Assembly: GCA_021824175.1 (NCBI GenBank)
Contig: JAKALP010000014.1
Span: forward strand, 1-64,000
Source of the DNA: Deltaproteobacteria bacterium
Lineage (GTDB): Bacteria > Desulfobacterota > Desulfobacteria > Desulfobacterales > Desulfosarcinaceae
DNA: 64,000 bases
Direction of reading: 5' to 3'
Shown here: positions 47,610 to 55,868 of the stretch, in pieces
Numbering within the stretch: position 1 is the first letter of the stretch
Layout: each line of letters starts with the position of its first letter
Notes under the pieces: model-generated
What the model was told of the DNA's origin: nothing
What the model saw: only the letters and a program-made list of their open reading frames with translations
Databases searched by the model: none
Made by a program: the position numbers and the translations under genes

Positions 47610-47846
47610 TCTACAACCCGAACGGGCATAGGCGAAAAGTCGGCGCGTCGTTAGCCCCTTGCTGAAACCGTTCAATCCAGCCCCACTCCCCCGCGTCAAT
47701 CCTTTTTGCAGATTGTTTGCGAGACGCAGCATTACTAATCAGGCCCGGCCCAAATGGGGTCCATCCCCCATGGCAACCTTCCCGCTGATCGGTAACCTTG
47801 TTTGACGGGATGATGACGCATCATCCAAAAAGACACAGGAGGCCTT

Positions 47847-48413
47847 ATGAGTGATTTAAGCCAACAAATACGTAAAGGCGATGGCCTGATAATAGTTGAC
47901 CTACAGTGGGATTTTTGTCCGGGCGGACTGCTGCCGGTTCCGGACGCGCATAACACCCTACCGCTTTTAAACAAATGGATCGGCCGGGCATTAGCGCAGA
48001 ATATGCCGGTTTATGTTTCCCGTGACTGGCATCCTAAAAACCACATCAGTTTCCTGGAGCGGGGCGGGCCTTGGCCGCCGCACTGTATCCAAGATACCGA
48101 CGGAGCTCAATTCCATCCCGATCTGCTTCGGGACGACAAAATGGTAGTGGTTACCAAGGGTACGCGCTTTGATAAGGATCAGAATTCGGTATTCGATGAA
48201 ACCGGATTCCATCAACAATTAATCCATGATGGCGTTCGGCATCTGATCATCGGCGGGTTGGCCTTGGATGGCTGCGTGCTGCAAACTGTGCTGGATGCCC
48301 TCCACAACGGTGTGCAGATCAGCGTGATCCAGGAAGGCACCCGGCCGATGGATGCGGAAGCCGGCCGCCGCGCTATTGAACGGATGGCCAAGGAAGGAGC
48401 GGTGATCATCTGA
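47847..48413 (+). CDS. pncA: nicotinamidase (isochorismatase family), copy 1
   Basis: 188 residues. Catalytic triad Asp18 (IIVDLQWDFCPGG), Lys104 (VVTKGTRF) and Cys143 (GGLALDGCVLQT), and metal ligands Asp60, His62 (SRDWHP) and His79 at spacings like those of known PncA enzymes. It hydrolyses nicotinamide to nicotinate for NAD salvage. A ribosome site GGAGGCCTT precedes the ATG; the identical site precedes copy 2. The 237-base gap upstream holds no gene. Confidence 0.9.
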   Translation: MSDLSQQIRKGDGLIIVDLQWDFCPGGLLPVPDAHNTLPLLNKWIGRALAQNMPVYVSRDWHPKNHISFLERGGPWPPHCIQDTDGAQFHPDLLRDDKMVVVTKGTRFDKDQNSVFDETGFHQQLIHDGVRHLIIGGLALDGCVLQTVLDALHNGVQISVIQEGTRPMDAEAGRRAIERMAKEGAVII

Positions 48414-48503
48414 TGTGAACGGGGATTTTTTCTTCCCAGCCATTGCTGGTTGATGGAGAATTAGGGGCAAACGAGGAGAAGAGAACGAAAATGAGGAGGC
48501 CTT

Positions 48504-49070
48504 ATGATTGATTCTCACCAACATTTACAAAAAAGTGATGGTCTTCTGGTGATTGATGTTCAATGGGATTTCTGCCCCGGCGGACTTTTACCGGTTCCCG
48601 ACGCTCAGAAGATCATTGGCGTGCTCAACACATGGATCCAGACGGCCCTGGAACGGGAAGTGCCTGTCTACACGTCGCGGGACTGGCATCCCAGGGGTCA
48701 TCTCAGTTTCCGGGAAAAAGGCGGGCCGTGGCCGCCCCACTGTATTCAGGACACCGATGGCGCACAATTTCATCCGGCTCTCCATCGGGATGAGAAGATT
48801 CTGGTAATCACCAAAGGTACTCGGTTCGATATGGATCAGAATTCAGTGTTCGAAGAGACCGGTTTCAGCCGACAATTATTCCATGACGGTGTTCGGCGTC
48901 TGATCATTGGTGGTCTGGCGTTGGATGGCTGTGTGCTTCAAACGGCTTTAGACGCGCTGCATAATGGCTTTGAAGTTCACATCATCGAAGATGCCACCAG
49001 ACCGATGAATGAAGAAGAAGGCCGTCGCGCCATCGAACGATTGGTTAAGGCCGGGGCGGTCATTCTCTAA
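48504..49070 (+). CDS. pncA: nicotinamidase (isochorismatase family), copy 2
   Basis: 188 residues, same length as copy 1 and alignable without gaps; roughly two-thirds of positions identical by eye. The triad (Asp18, Lys104, Cys143) and metal ligands (Asp60, His62, His79) are all kept, so both copies should be active. Differences cluster in the N terminus, the 34-56 helix and the C-terminal half. A tandem duplicate including the RBS, separated by 90 bases. Confidence 0.9.
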   Translation: MIDSHQHLQKSDGLLVIDVQWDFCPGGLLPVPDAQKIIGVLNTWIQTALEREVPVYTSRDWHPRGHLSFREKGGPWPPHCIQDTDGAQFHPALHRDEKILVITKGTRFDMDQNSVFEETGFSRQLFHDGVRRLIIGGLALDGCVLQTALDALHNGFEVHIIEDATRPMNEEEGRRAIERLVKAGAVIL

Positions 49071-49121
49071 ATGACCGTCAAAGCATACGGATTACCAACC
49101 AACCTTCCTGCCCCAGCCGCC

Positions 49122-50456
49122 TCAAGCCTCTTCCGGTGTAGTAATGCCGAAGCGCTTGAGCTTACGCCGCAAAGTATTCTTGTCGATGCCCAGCTGCCGC
49201 GCCGTGGCTACTTTCTTCCACTGGTTGCGCTCCAGGGCTTTTAACAGGGAGAGCTTCTCGATATCGGCCAGGGACATGCCTTCGGGCAGATCACCTGCGT
49301 TGCGCGGTGTTTGCAAGCTCACAGGCAAATACTCCAGCCGAATGAGTGCTTCGGTGCATAACACGAAAGCGTGTTCGATGGCATTCTCCAGCTCGCGGAT
49401 ATTGCCCGGCCACTCGTAGAACATCAACGCGGCCATGGCCTCCTGGGAAAGCCCCAATATCTGTTTGCTTTTGGTGGCATTGAAATGGCTGATGAAATGC
49501 TCCACCAGCAACGGAATATCTTCCTTGCGCTCCTTGAGCGGCGGCAGCGTTACCTGAATCACATTGATGCGGTAGTAAAGATCGTCGCGAAACAATCCCT
49601 TTTCGACCAGTTCCTTTAAATCGCGGTGGGTGGCGGCAATCACTCTCGCGTTGGTTTGAACTGGCTGGGTGGCCCCCAGAGGCTCGTAAACGCGATCCTG
49701 AAGCACGCGCAACAGCCTGACCTGAACGGCCGGCGAGATATCGCCGATTTCATCCAGAAAGATGGTGCCCTCCTGGGCCATGGCGAATCGCCCGGCTTTG
49801 TCTTTCCTGGCGTCGGTAAAGGCGCCGGCCTTGTAGCCGAACAGCTCGGATTCGATCAGCGTGTCGGGCAGCGCGCCGCAATTAACTGCTATGAATGGGG
49901 CTTTGCGCCGCGGGCTGTGGTTGTGGATGGCCCGGGCCAAGAACTCCTTGCCCGTGCCGGTGGCGCCCTGGATCAGCAGGGTGCTGTCGCTCTCCGCGAT
50001 CTGGGGCAAGATGGCAAAGTTGCGCAGCATGCGGTCGTTCTTGCTGATGATGTCTTCAAAGGAATGCTTCTTGAGGTAGGCTTTCTTCAATTCGCTGATG
50101 GTCGACAGATCCCGGAAGATCTCCACACCGCCGATGATGGTATGGTCCGTGGCCCTGAGCACGGCCGTGTTCACACTGATGGGGATATTGCGCCCATCGG
50201 CGCGCTGGATGATTACGGGCATGTTGTTCAGGGGCGTGCCGCTCTCCATGGTTTTTCTCAGAATGCAGCCGTTGTCGCACACATTGGTGCGGAAGATTTC
50301 GCTGCAGCGCTTGCCAATGGCCTCCTTGCGGTTGAAGCCCGTAATCTTCTCCGCGGCCCGGTTAAAGGACATGATGCGCCACTGCTGGTTCACCGTGAAA
50401 ACGCCCTCTTCGATGCTCTCCAGGATGTTCTGATAATTTTTCAGAATCGATTGCAT
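49122..50456 (-). CDS. PAS-containing sigma-54-dependent transcriptional activator
   Basis: 444 residues from ATG 50456; the longer frame starts with TTG and is less likely. N-terminal PAS (about 8-118) with Cys51, Cys60, Cys64 in a CSEIFRTNVCDNGC pattern. Central AAA+ domain: Walker A GATGTGKE 164-171, GAFTDA 211-216 (variant of GAFTGA, the sigma-54 contact loop), Walker B TIFLDEIGD, GNIRELENAIEHA. C-terminal Fis-type helix-turn-helix (KKVATARQLGIDKNTLRRKL). It is divergent from the usp-tmc operon, whose promoter is of sigma-54 type, so it is the likely activator of that operon. The PAS Cys pattern suggests a redox or metal input. Confidence 0.92.
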   Translation of the reverse strand: MQSILKNYQNILESIEEGVFTVNQQWRIMSFNRAAEKITGFNRKEAIGKRCSEIFRTNVCDNGCILRKTMESGTPLNNMPVIIQRADGRNIPISVNTAVLRATDHTIIGGVEIFRDLSTISELKKAYLKKHSFEDIISKNDRMLRNFAILPQIAESDSTLLIQGATGTGKEFLARAIHNHSPRRKAPFIAVNCGALPDTLIESELFGYKAGAFTDARKDKAGRFAMAQEGTIFLDEIGDISPAVQVRLLRVLQDRVYEPLGATQPVQTNARVIAATHRDLKELVEKGLFRDDLYYRINVIQVTLPPLKERKEDIPLLVEHFISHFNATKSKQILGLSQEAMAALMFYEWPGNIRELENAIEHAFVLCTEALIRLEYLPVSLQTPRNAGDLPEGMSLADIEKLSLLKALERNQWKKVATARQLGIDKNTLRRKLKRFGITTPEEA

Positions 50457-50568
50457 GAAGCCACTATAAGCCTGTTTCGTCCATGGGTGCAATTGGTTTC
50501 CCGGCTCCGGTTGGTCGGGTTCATTCTGTTTCCTGATAATCGCGCACAGCGTGAGCTCCCCAAAGCAT

Positions 50569-50600
50569 CATCCAATAAATATTTAATTTATTATCGGATG
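50569..50600. promoter_or_regulatory. inverted repeat, likely activator site
   Basis: Perfect inverted arms AATAAAT (50574-50580) and ATTTATT (50586-50592) with five-base spacer, flanked further out by CATCC (50569-50573) and GGATG (50596-50600). It lies about 40 bases upstream of the sigma-54 promoter, where an enhancer-binding protein would act. Confidence 0.5.
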
Positions 50601-50632
50601 GTTACTATATTGCGAGCTCAGTCCGCAAGTCG

Positions 50633-50648
50633 CGGCACCATCCTTGCT
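50633..50648 (+). promoter_or_regulatory. sigma-54 promoter of usp-tmc operon
   Basis: CGGCAC-CATCC-TTGCT differs from consensus TGGCAC-N5-TTGCT in one base; GG and GC dinucleotides are 12 apart. Start of transcription would be about 50659, giving a 60-base leader to the ATG at 50720. Confidence 0.8.
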
Positions 50649-50719
50649 CCGCTTATAAGCAAACCCGGACCGCAAACATACTGCCGGACGGATGACCCCC
50701 TGGGCAAGGAGAAGGAGCG

Positions 50720-51685
50720 ATGTTTAACTCAATATTATTTGCCACGACGGCCTCTCCCACCTGTGACGACGCGGCCAAGGTGGCCTTTGACCTGGCCAAA
50801 AAGTACAACGCCGCGCTGCATGTGTTCCACGTTTTTGGTATTCCCACCCGTGGCGCAAGCCCTTTTGTCACCGATGTGCGCACGGGGGAACAGGAGACCC
50901 TGGACGATGACTACATGGCCTGGGTCAAGGAAGAGATGAAATCCACCTACGCGGCCCGCATGGAAGGGGTGAACAAAGCCCAGATCGATTGTACGGTAGG
51001 CGCTCCGGCCACAGAAATCCTGCGCAAGGCATGGAAAGAGGATGTGGATTTGATCGTGATGGGCGCCCACACCCGCCAGGATGATGTGGGCGCTTACAGG
51101 TATCGCCAGATTGCCGGCAGCACCATGCAACGGGTGGCCCGGGGCTCGCGCTGTCCGGTTCTGATCGTCAGCCGCCCTTGCAACACCTGCTTCTGGTATT
51201 TCAACAACATCGTCTTTGGTGCGGACTTCACCAAGGCCTCCACGGCCGCCTTCAAATTCGCCTATCAGACCGCTAAGCACATCGGCAGCAAACTCTACCT
51301 GTTTCACGCCATCGACCTTTCCGAAATGCGCTTCGGGCAGACCGCCGGCCAGGAAGATATCGAGCAGAGGATCACCGAGGCGCGCCGGCAAATGGAGGAA
51401 CGCTATCTCTCCCAGATGAAGGAGTTCGACAACTTCGACGTGGAAGTCTGGGAAGGCATTCCCCATGTGGAGATTTTGAAATTCGCACGGGAGAAGAACG
51501 CCGACCTGATCATCATGGCCCACCATACGCGGGAGGTCGATCCGGAAAAAGCACTGTTGGGCAGCACGGTGGAACAAGTGGTGCTGCGCTCGGCGTGCCC
51601 GGTGGTCAGCGTCAATCGCCTGGATAAAATCCAGAGCGGCGACGTGCCGTTGGTGCAAGCATCGAAGACGGAGACGGTGCCATGA
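50720..51685 (+). CDS. tandem universal stress protein (UspA x2)
   Basis: 321 residues made of two Usp domains (1-150 and 160-305). Each ends with an ATP-binding-like block: TMQRVARGSRCPVLIVSR in the first and TVEQVVLRSACPVVSVNR in the second, with GxxxT/S features such as VMGAHTR and IMAHHTR before them. First gene of the operon after a sigma-54 promoter; SD AAGGAGAAGGAG. Its stop overlaps the next ATG by ATGA, indicating coupled translation. Usp genes next to tmc genes point to a role in energy-stress response. Confidence 0.9.
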   Translation: MFNSILFATTASPTCDDAAKVAFDLAKKYNAALHVFHVFGIPTRGASPFVTDVRTGEQETLDDDYMAWVKEEMKSTYAARMEGVNKAQIDCTVGAPATEILRKAWKEDVDLIVMGAHTRQDDVGAYRYRQIAGSTMQRVARGSRCPVLIVSRPCNTCFWYFNNIVFGADFTKASTAAFKFAYQTAKHIGSKLYLFHAIDLSEMRFGQTAGQEDIEQRITEARRQMEERYLSQMKEFDNFDVEVWEGIPHVEILKFAREKNADLIIMAHHTREVDPEKALLGSTVEQVVLRSACPVVSVNRLDKIQSGDVPLVQASKTETVP

Positions 51686-52944
51686 GTCCATGCGATTCTT
51701 GGGACTGGGAGACCGAAGAAAAGCGCATACCCTTCTCGCGATGGCAAACGCAATACCAATGGGTTGAATCGCCCTGCGTGGCGCCCGACGGTGAAAGCAT
51801 TGCCGCCGTCGTTCGTTTGACAGAGGCGGGCTTCGGGGTGCGGGTCAATGATCGTTTGTGGACGCAGATGTTTGAAAAGGCATGGCATCTGGGCTTTGCT
51901 CCGGACGGCCGCCTGGTCGCCATTGTCTCTGATGGCGAGACGTGGACTGTGGCCGTGGACAGCCGGTTATGGGAGCATCGCTTCGACTACATCTGGCGTC
52001 CGTTGTTCTGCCCTCAGGGATCGCATATGGCGTTTGCCTTTCAGCAAGATAGGCAATACGGCATGATTCTGGATGATCATCCTTGGCCGAATACTTTCGC
52101 CAATATTTCCGCCATGAACCTGAGCCCCGACGGGCTGCACACCTCGGCCAGCGTGCAGGTGAAACACCTGCCGGCCGGCGATATCTTCGCCTTTGCCCAG
52201 GGCGCTTTTTCGGCCGCAGCCGACGGCCAAGCGTGGCCCGCGACCTTCATGAATGTCTGGCGTGGCTGTTTCAGCCCGGACGGCGCACACCTGGCCGCCG
52301 AAGTGCGCCTGAGCCCGGATGAATACACCATCGCCGTGGACGGCGAACAATGGCCGCACACCTTCACAGCCGTGTGGGAACCGCGGTTTCATCCCCATGG
52401 CGGTTCGGTGACGGCGCCGGTGCGGTTGGACGGTTGCTGGACTCTGGCCAGGGACGGCCGGATTGAGTGGCGACGAAATTTCGTGCAATGCTGGCAACAC
52501 CAATACAGCCCAAACGGCGAGCATATTGCAGCCATTGTGTGCCCCGAATATGGCCGCTGGACGGTGGCCCTGGATGGCAAACCCTGGCGTTTGCGGGTCG
52601 GTGACATGATCACCGATCTGAGCTTTAGCGCCGACGGTCGCCATGTGGCCGCGGCAGTCAAAAATAAGAACACCTGGTCCATTGCCGTGGATGATCTATG
52701 CTGGCACCACCGCTTTGACCGGGTGTGGCCGCCAGTGTTCAGCCCAGATGGTTGGCATGTGGCCATCAAGGCGGAGAAGGAGGGCCGCTTCGCCCTGGTG
52801 GTGGATGATGTGGTCACCCCTGTCAGCGGCGAAGTCATGTGGTCGCCGTGCTTCAGCCCGAACGCGGAAAAGCTGCTGGTGCCATTGATCAGAGATGGAA
52901 GCTTTGTCCGGCGAATTGTGTCAATGGGGGAGGTGTTAGGGTAG
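51682..52944 (+). CDS. tmcD: TmcD, tryptophan-rich WD40-like protein
   Basis: 420 residues with about a dozen repeats of the form (FxPDGxxxAaxvr...wtvavdgxxW), e.g. FSPDGAHLAAEVR and FSADGRHVAAAVK, each with a conserved Trp near the repeat end; this gives an unusually Trp-rich beta-propeller. No signal peptide, so cytoplasmic. Its position next to a cytochrome b, an HdrD-like protein and a tetrahaem cytochrome matches TmcD of the Desulfovibrio Tmc complex. The role of TmcD within the complex is not known. Overlaps usp by four bases. Confidence 0.85.
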   Translation: MSPCDSWDWETEEKRIPFSRWQTQYQWVESPCVAPDGESIAAVVRLTEAGFGVRVNDRLWTQMFEKAWHLGFAPDGRLVAIVSDGETWTVAVDSRLWEHRFDYIWRPLFCPQGSHMAFAFQQDRQYGMILDDHPWPNTFANISAMNLSPDGLHTSASVQVKHLPAGDIFAFAQGAFSAAADGQAWPATFMNVWRGCFSPDGAHLAAEVRLSPDEYTIAVDGEQWPHTFTAVWEPRFHPHGGSVTAPVRLDGCWTLARDGRIEWRRNFVQCWQHQYSPNGEHIAAIVCPEYGRWTVALDGKPWRLRVGDMITDLSFSADGRHVAAAVKNKNTWSIAVDDLCWHHRFDRVWPPVFSPDGWHVAIKAEKEGRFALVVDDVVTPVSGEVMWSPCFSPNAEKLLVPLIRDGSFVRRIVSMGEVLG

Positions 52945-52952
52945 AAGAAGTA

Positions 52953-52988
52953 TTTCAAATTTGAAAAGTAGGATTTGAAATTTCAAAT
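52953..52988. repeat. two different palindromes between tmcD and tmcC
   Basis: TTTCAAATTTGAAA (52953-52966) is a perfect 14-base palindrome; ATTTGAAATTTCAAAT (52973-52988) is a perfect 16-base one. Both fall in the only substantial intergenic gap of the tmc operon (65 bases). Confidence 0.6.
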
Positions 52989-53009
52989 TCATTTAAAGGG
53001 TGTAGAAAG

Positions 53010-53672
53010 ATGATACATACCCTTTATAAACTCCTCAGCGGACCCATGATGTGGCTGGCGGTCATCCTCTTTTGCGCTGGCACGCTCTACCGTCTATGGA
53101 CGATCTTCCGGCTGGTGCGCCGCAAGGAAAAATTTATTTGCAGCTACCTTAGCCTGCGATATAGCCTGCGCTCCCTTGTGCACTGGCTGACTCCTTTTGC
53201 TTCCCTCAATATGCGCCTGAACCCGGTTATGACCGTGGTGTCGTTCGCCTTTCACATCTGCCTGCTGTTCGTACCGCTCTTTTTGCTGGCCCACATCGTT
53301 CTTTGGGAACAAGCATGGGGCATTCACTGGTGGGCGTTGCCCGATCTGGTGGCCGACATCATGTCCCTGGTAGTGCCCGCGGCCTGTATTTACTTCGCCA
53401 TTCGCCGCATCCGAAAACCGGAAGTGCGTTATGTCACCGGCGTCGGCGATTATCTTTTACTGGGCCTGATCGCTTTGCCCTTTGTCACTGGATTCTATTG
53501 CCGCATGCAATGGCCGGGCTATGGGCCGGTCATGCTGGTACATATGTTCTCTGGACAAGTACTACTGGCCACCCTTCCCTTTACGCGCTTGAGCCATATG
53601 GTCCTTATGTGGTTCACCCGCAGCTATATGGGATCGGAATTCGGCGCCGTCCGGCATGCCCGAGACTATTAG
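53010..53672 (+). CDS. tmcC: TmcC, membrane cytochrome b subunit
   Basis: 220 residues with five membrane helices (about 13-33, 68-90, 107-127, 148-165, 175-197). It has the DsrM/NarI-like arrangement with His residues at helix ends (FHICLLFVPLFLLAHIV, LVHMFSGQVLLATLPF, RLSHMVLMWF) that can bind two b haems. It would exchange electrons between TmcA in the periplasm and TmcB on the cytoplasmic side or the quinone pool. Third gene of the operon. Confidence 0.88.
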   Translation: MIHTLYKLLSGPMMWLAVILFCAGTLYRLWTIFRLVRRKEKFICSYLSLRYSLRSLVHWLTPFASLNMRLNPVMTVVSFAFHICLLFVPLFLLAHIVLWEQAWGIHWWALPDLVADIMSLVVPAACIYFAIRRIRKPEVRYVTGVGDYLLLGLIALPFVTGFYCRMQWPGYGPVMLVHMFSGQVLLATLPFTRLSHMVLMWFTRSYMGSEFGAVRHARDY

Positions 53673-53707
53673 ACCGAGGAGTGTGAGTAGAAAAGCAAGG
53701 AGGCACC

Positions 53708-55063
53708 ATGGCTGAGCCGGCTGAAAAAACGCCCCTGGAGTCAATACCGCTGGCTGAACCTGCCACTGCACTGCCGGTAGCCGATGCCGGAATCGAGGCC
53801 GGTGTTCAGGCGTTGACGCCGCGGACCATAGCGGATACCGTTCGCCGGGTTTTGGGGGCGGAAACCGGTGCGCGCTTGAAGGCGTATCTATCCACCTGCA
53901 CCCACTGCGGCCTGTGTGCCCAGGCGTGTCATTTTTATCTATCCAATGCGCATGATCCGTCCTACGCGCCCATTGGAAAAATCAAGCACACCCTCTGGGA
54001 GCTCCTCAAACGCAAAGGCCAAGTCAGCCCGGAGTTTATCCGGCAGGCCAGCCTGATCGCTTATACTCAGTGCAACATGTGCCGCCGCTGCGCCATATAC
54101 TGCCCGCTGGGCATCGATGTCGCCTACATGATCTCCGTGGTGCGCCGCATCTGTCGCGCGTTAGGCGTCACCCCGCTGTATCTTCAGGACACGGTCAACA
54201 GTCACTCAGCCACGCACAATCAAATGTGGGTCAAGGCCGATGAGTGGGTCGACACGCTGCAATGGCAGGAAGAAGATGCCCGGGATGAAATCCCCGAGTT
54301 GCGCATTCCTTTGGAAAAAGAAGGCGCCGACATCATGTATTCCATCATAGCGCCCGAGCCCAAGTTTCAAGCCGGCCTGATCTATAAGGCCGCGGTCATC
54401 ATGCACGTGGCGGGGGTGGATTGGACCATGCCGGCCCGGCCGGGTTGGGACAACAGCGACATGGCCATGTACAGCGGCGACTACGACATCATGGGGCGCA
54501 TTAAACGCTTTCACTTCGATACCGCCGCCCGGCTGCGGGTGAAGAAGATCGTGATGGGCGAATGCGGACATGCCTTCCGCAGTGTTTACGACACGGGCAA
54601 CCGCTGGCTGGGGTGGCGCATGCCGCCCATTGAAACCCAACACGCCATTGATTTCTACTACGACTTGCTGACAAGCGGTCGCATCAAGGTGGCCCGCAAG
54701 TATGAAGAGCCGGTGACGCTGCACGATCCCTGCAACATCGTGCGTGGATACGGTTTGCACGAGAAAGCCCGTTATGTGGTCAATGCCCTGTGCGAACATT
54801 TTGTGGAGATGACGCCCAACCGTGAATACAACTACTGCTGCGGCGCGGGCGGCGGGGTCATCAACTGCGGTCCTCCCTACAAGCAGACCCGCATGCGGGG
54901 TAACAGCGTCAAAGCCCGGCAACTGGAGGCCACGGGCGTGAAGGTGCTCATCGCGCCTTGCCATAACTGCCACAGCGGCCTGGAAGACATCAGCCAGCAC
55001 TATCATCTGGGCTTGGAAGTCAAGTTCTTGGCCGATATCATGTATGAGGTGATGGAGAAGTAG
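53708..55063 (+). CDS. tmcB: TmcB, HdrD-like iron-sulfur protein with CCG domains
   Basis: 451 residues. Two 4Fe-4S motifs: C64xxCxxCxxxC74 (CTHCGLCAQAC) and C122xxCxxCxxxC132 (CNMCRRCAIYC). The C-terminal half has two CCG-type cysteine regions (ECGHAFRSVYD with LHDPCNIVRG, and NYCCGAGGGVINCG with LIAPCHNCHSG), the binding site for a noncubane cluster as in HdrD/HdrB. It faces the cytoplasm and may reduce or oxidise a thiol-disulfide or menaquinol-linked partner. Follows tmcC by 35 bases; tmcA begins immediately after its stop. Confidence 0.92.
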   Translation: MAEPAEKTPLESIPLAEPATALPVADAGIEAGVQALTPRTIADTVRRVLGAETGARLKAYLSTCTHCGLCAQACHFYLSNAHDPSYAPIGKIKHTLWELLKRKGQVSPEFIRQASLIAYTQCNMCRRCAIYCPLGIDVAYMISVVRRICRALGVTPLYLQDTVNSHSATHNQMWVKADEWVDTLQWQEEDARDEIPELRIPLEKEGADIMYSIIAPEPKFQAGLIYKAAVIMHVAGVDWTMPARPGWDNSDMAMYSGDYDIMGRIKRFHFDTAARLRVKKIVMGECGHAFRSVYDTGNRWLGWRMPPIETQHAIDFYYDLLTSGRIKVARKYEEPVTLHDPCNIVRGYGLHEKARYVVNALCEHFVEMTPNREYNYCCGAGGGVINCGPPYKQTRMRGNSVKARQLEATGVKVLIAPCHNCHSGLEDISQHYHLGLEVKFLADIMYEVMEK

Positions 55064-55459
55064 ATGGAAAAAAGAGCGATCATGCTTCTTATCATTCTGA
55101 TGGCCGTGGGATGGGCCGCCGCGCCGTGCCTAGCCCAGGAGAAAATGCACGTGGTCGACAATGCCATATTTCCCGATACCCGGTGCTCCCCTGCCCTTTT
55201 CGACCATGACGGCCATAATGAAAAGGCCGGCATCGACGATTGCGGCGTCTGTCATCATGTCTACCAGAATGGAAGAAAATCAGAAGTGGAGACCTCGGAA
55301 GACAGTGCCTGCGTGGAATGCCATGCGCTAAAGGCCGGAGCAGACAATCCCATCGGTCTGCGGCGCGCTTTTCACTTGCGCTGCATCGGGTGCCACCAGA
55401 TTGGTGAAGTCGGTCCGCTCATGTGCGCCGAATGTCATCCGCGTGCGTCTTTGCACTGA
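55064..55459 (+). CDS. tmcA: TmcA, tetrahaem type II cytochrome c3
   Basis: 131 residues with a signal peptide (MLLIILMAVGWAA, cleavage near CLA-QE). Four haem motifs: CGVCH 60-64, CVECH 83-87, CIGCH 107-111 and CAECH 121-125, with several free His residues (51, 65, 104) as sixth ligands. Acidic, as type II c3 cytochromes are. It accepts electrons from periplasmic hydrogenase/type I c3 and feeds TmcC-TmcB. Starts directly after tmcB. Confidence 0.93.
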   Translation: MEKRAIMLLIILMAVGWAAAPCLAQEKMHVVDNAIFPDTRCSPALFDHDGHNEKAGIDDCGVCHHVYQNGRKSEVETSEDSACVECHALKAGADNPIGLRRAFHLRCIGCHQIGEVGPLMCAECHPRASLH

Positions 55460-55473
55460 ACAGGAAGGGCGAT

Positions 55474-55863
55474 ATGGAATCACCCCTAATAAAAAAGATG
55501 AAGAAAAAAATCCTAGTCATCGACGACGATCCGGTGGTGCTTAGATTTTTAGAGTCGATTTTGACCGATAACGGCTACGAGGTTTACAAGGCCAATGATG
55601 GCATCCAGGGCTTGTCCATGCTTGACAGCGTAAAGCCGGACCTGATCACCCTGGATTTGCAAATGCCCGAACAGTGGGGGCCGCGCTTTTACCGGGCCAT
55701 GACCAAGCACCCGAACCATCGCCGGATCCCGGTCATCGTGATCAGCGGATTGGCGGGCGGTCGCTATAGTCTTCCCAAAGCTGCCGGTTTTCTGGCCAAA
55801 CCTTTTACTCCCGAAGATCTGGTGCAAATGGTGAAAGTCCAGATCGGGCAGGAAGAGGAATAG
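55474..55863 (+). CDS. single-domain response regulator
   Basis: 129 residues from ATG 55474 (AGGAAGG upstream). A receiver with DDD in VIDDDPVVLRFL, phospho-Asp in LITLDLQMPEQWG, Ser as switch residue in VIVISGL, and Lys in FLAKPF. No output domain. Same operon as tmcA, 14 bases downstream; partner kinases follow directly. Confidence 0.88.
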   Translation: MESPLIKKMKKKILVIDDDPVVLRFLESILTDNGYEVYKANDGIQGLSMLDSVKPDLITLDLQMPEQWGPRFYRAMTKHPNHRRIPVIVISGLAGGRYSLPKAAGFLAKPFTPEDLVQMVKVQIGQEEE

Positions 55864-55868
55864 ACGTG

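Noticed and set aside
47771-47786. Sigma-54-like TGGCAA-N5-CCGCT upstream of the nicotinamidase pair
   Set aside because: Spacing is right but the -12 half is poor, and no activator gene faces it directly; too weak to annotate.
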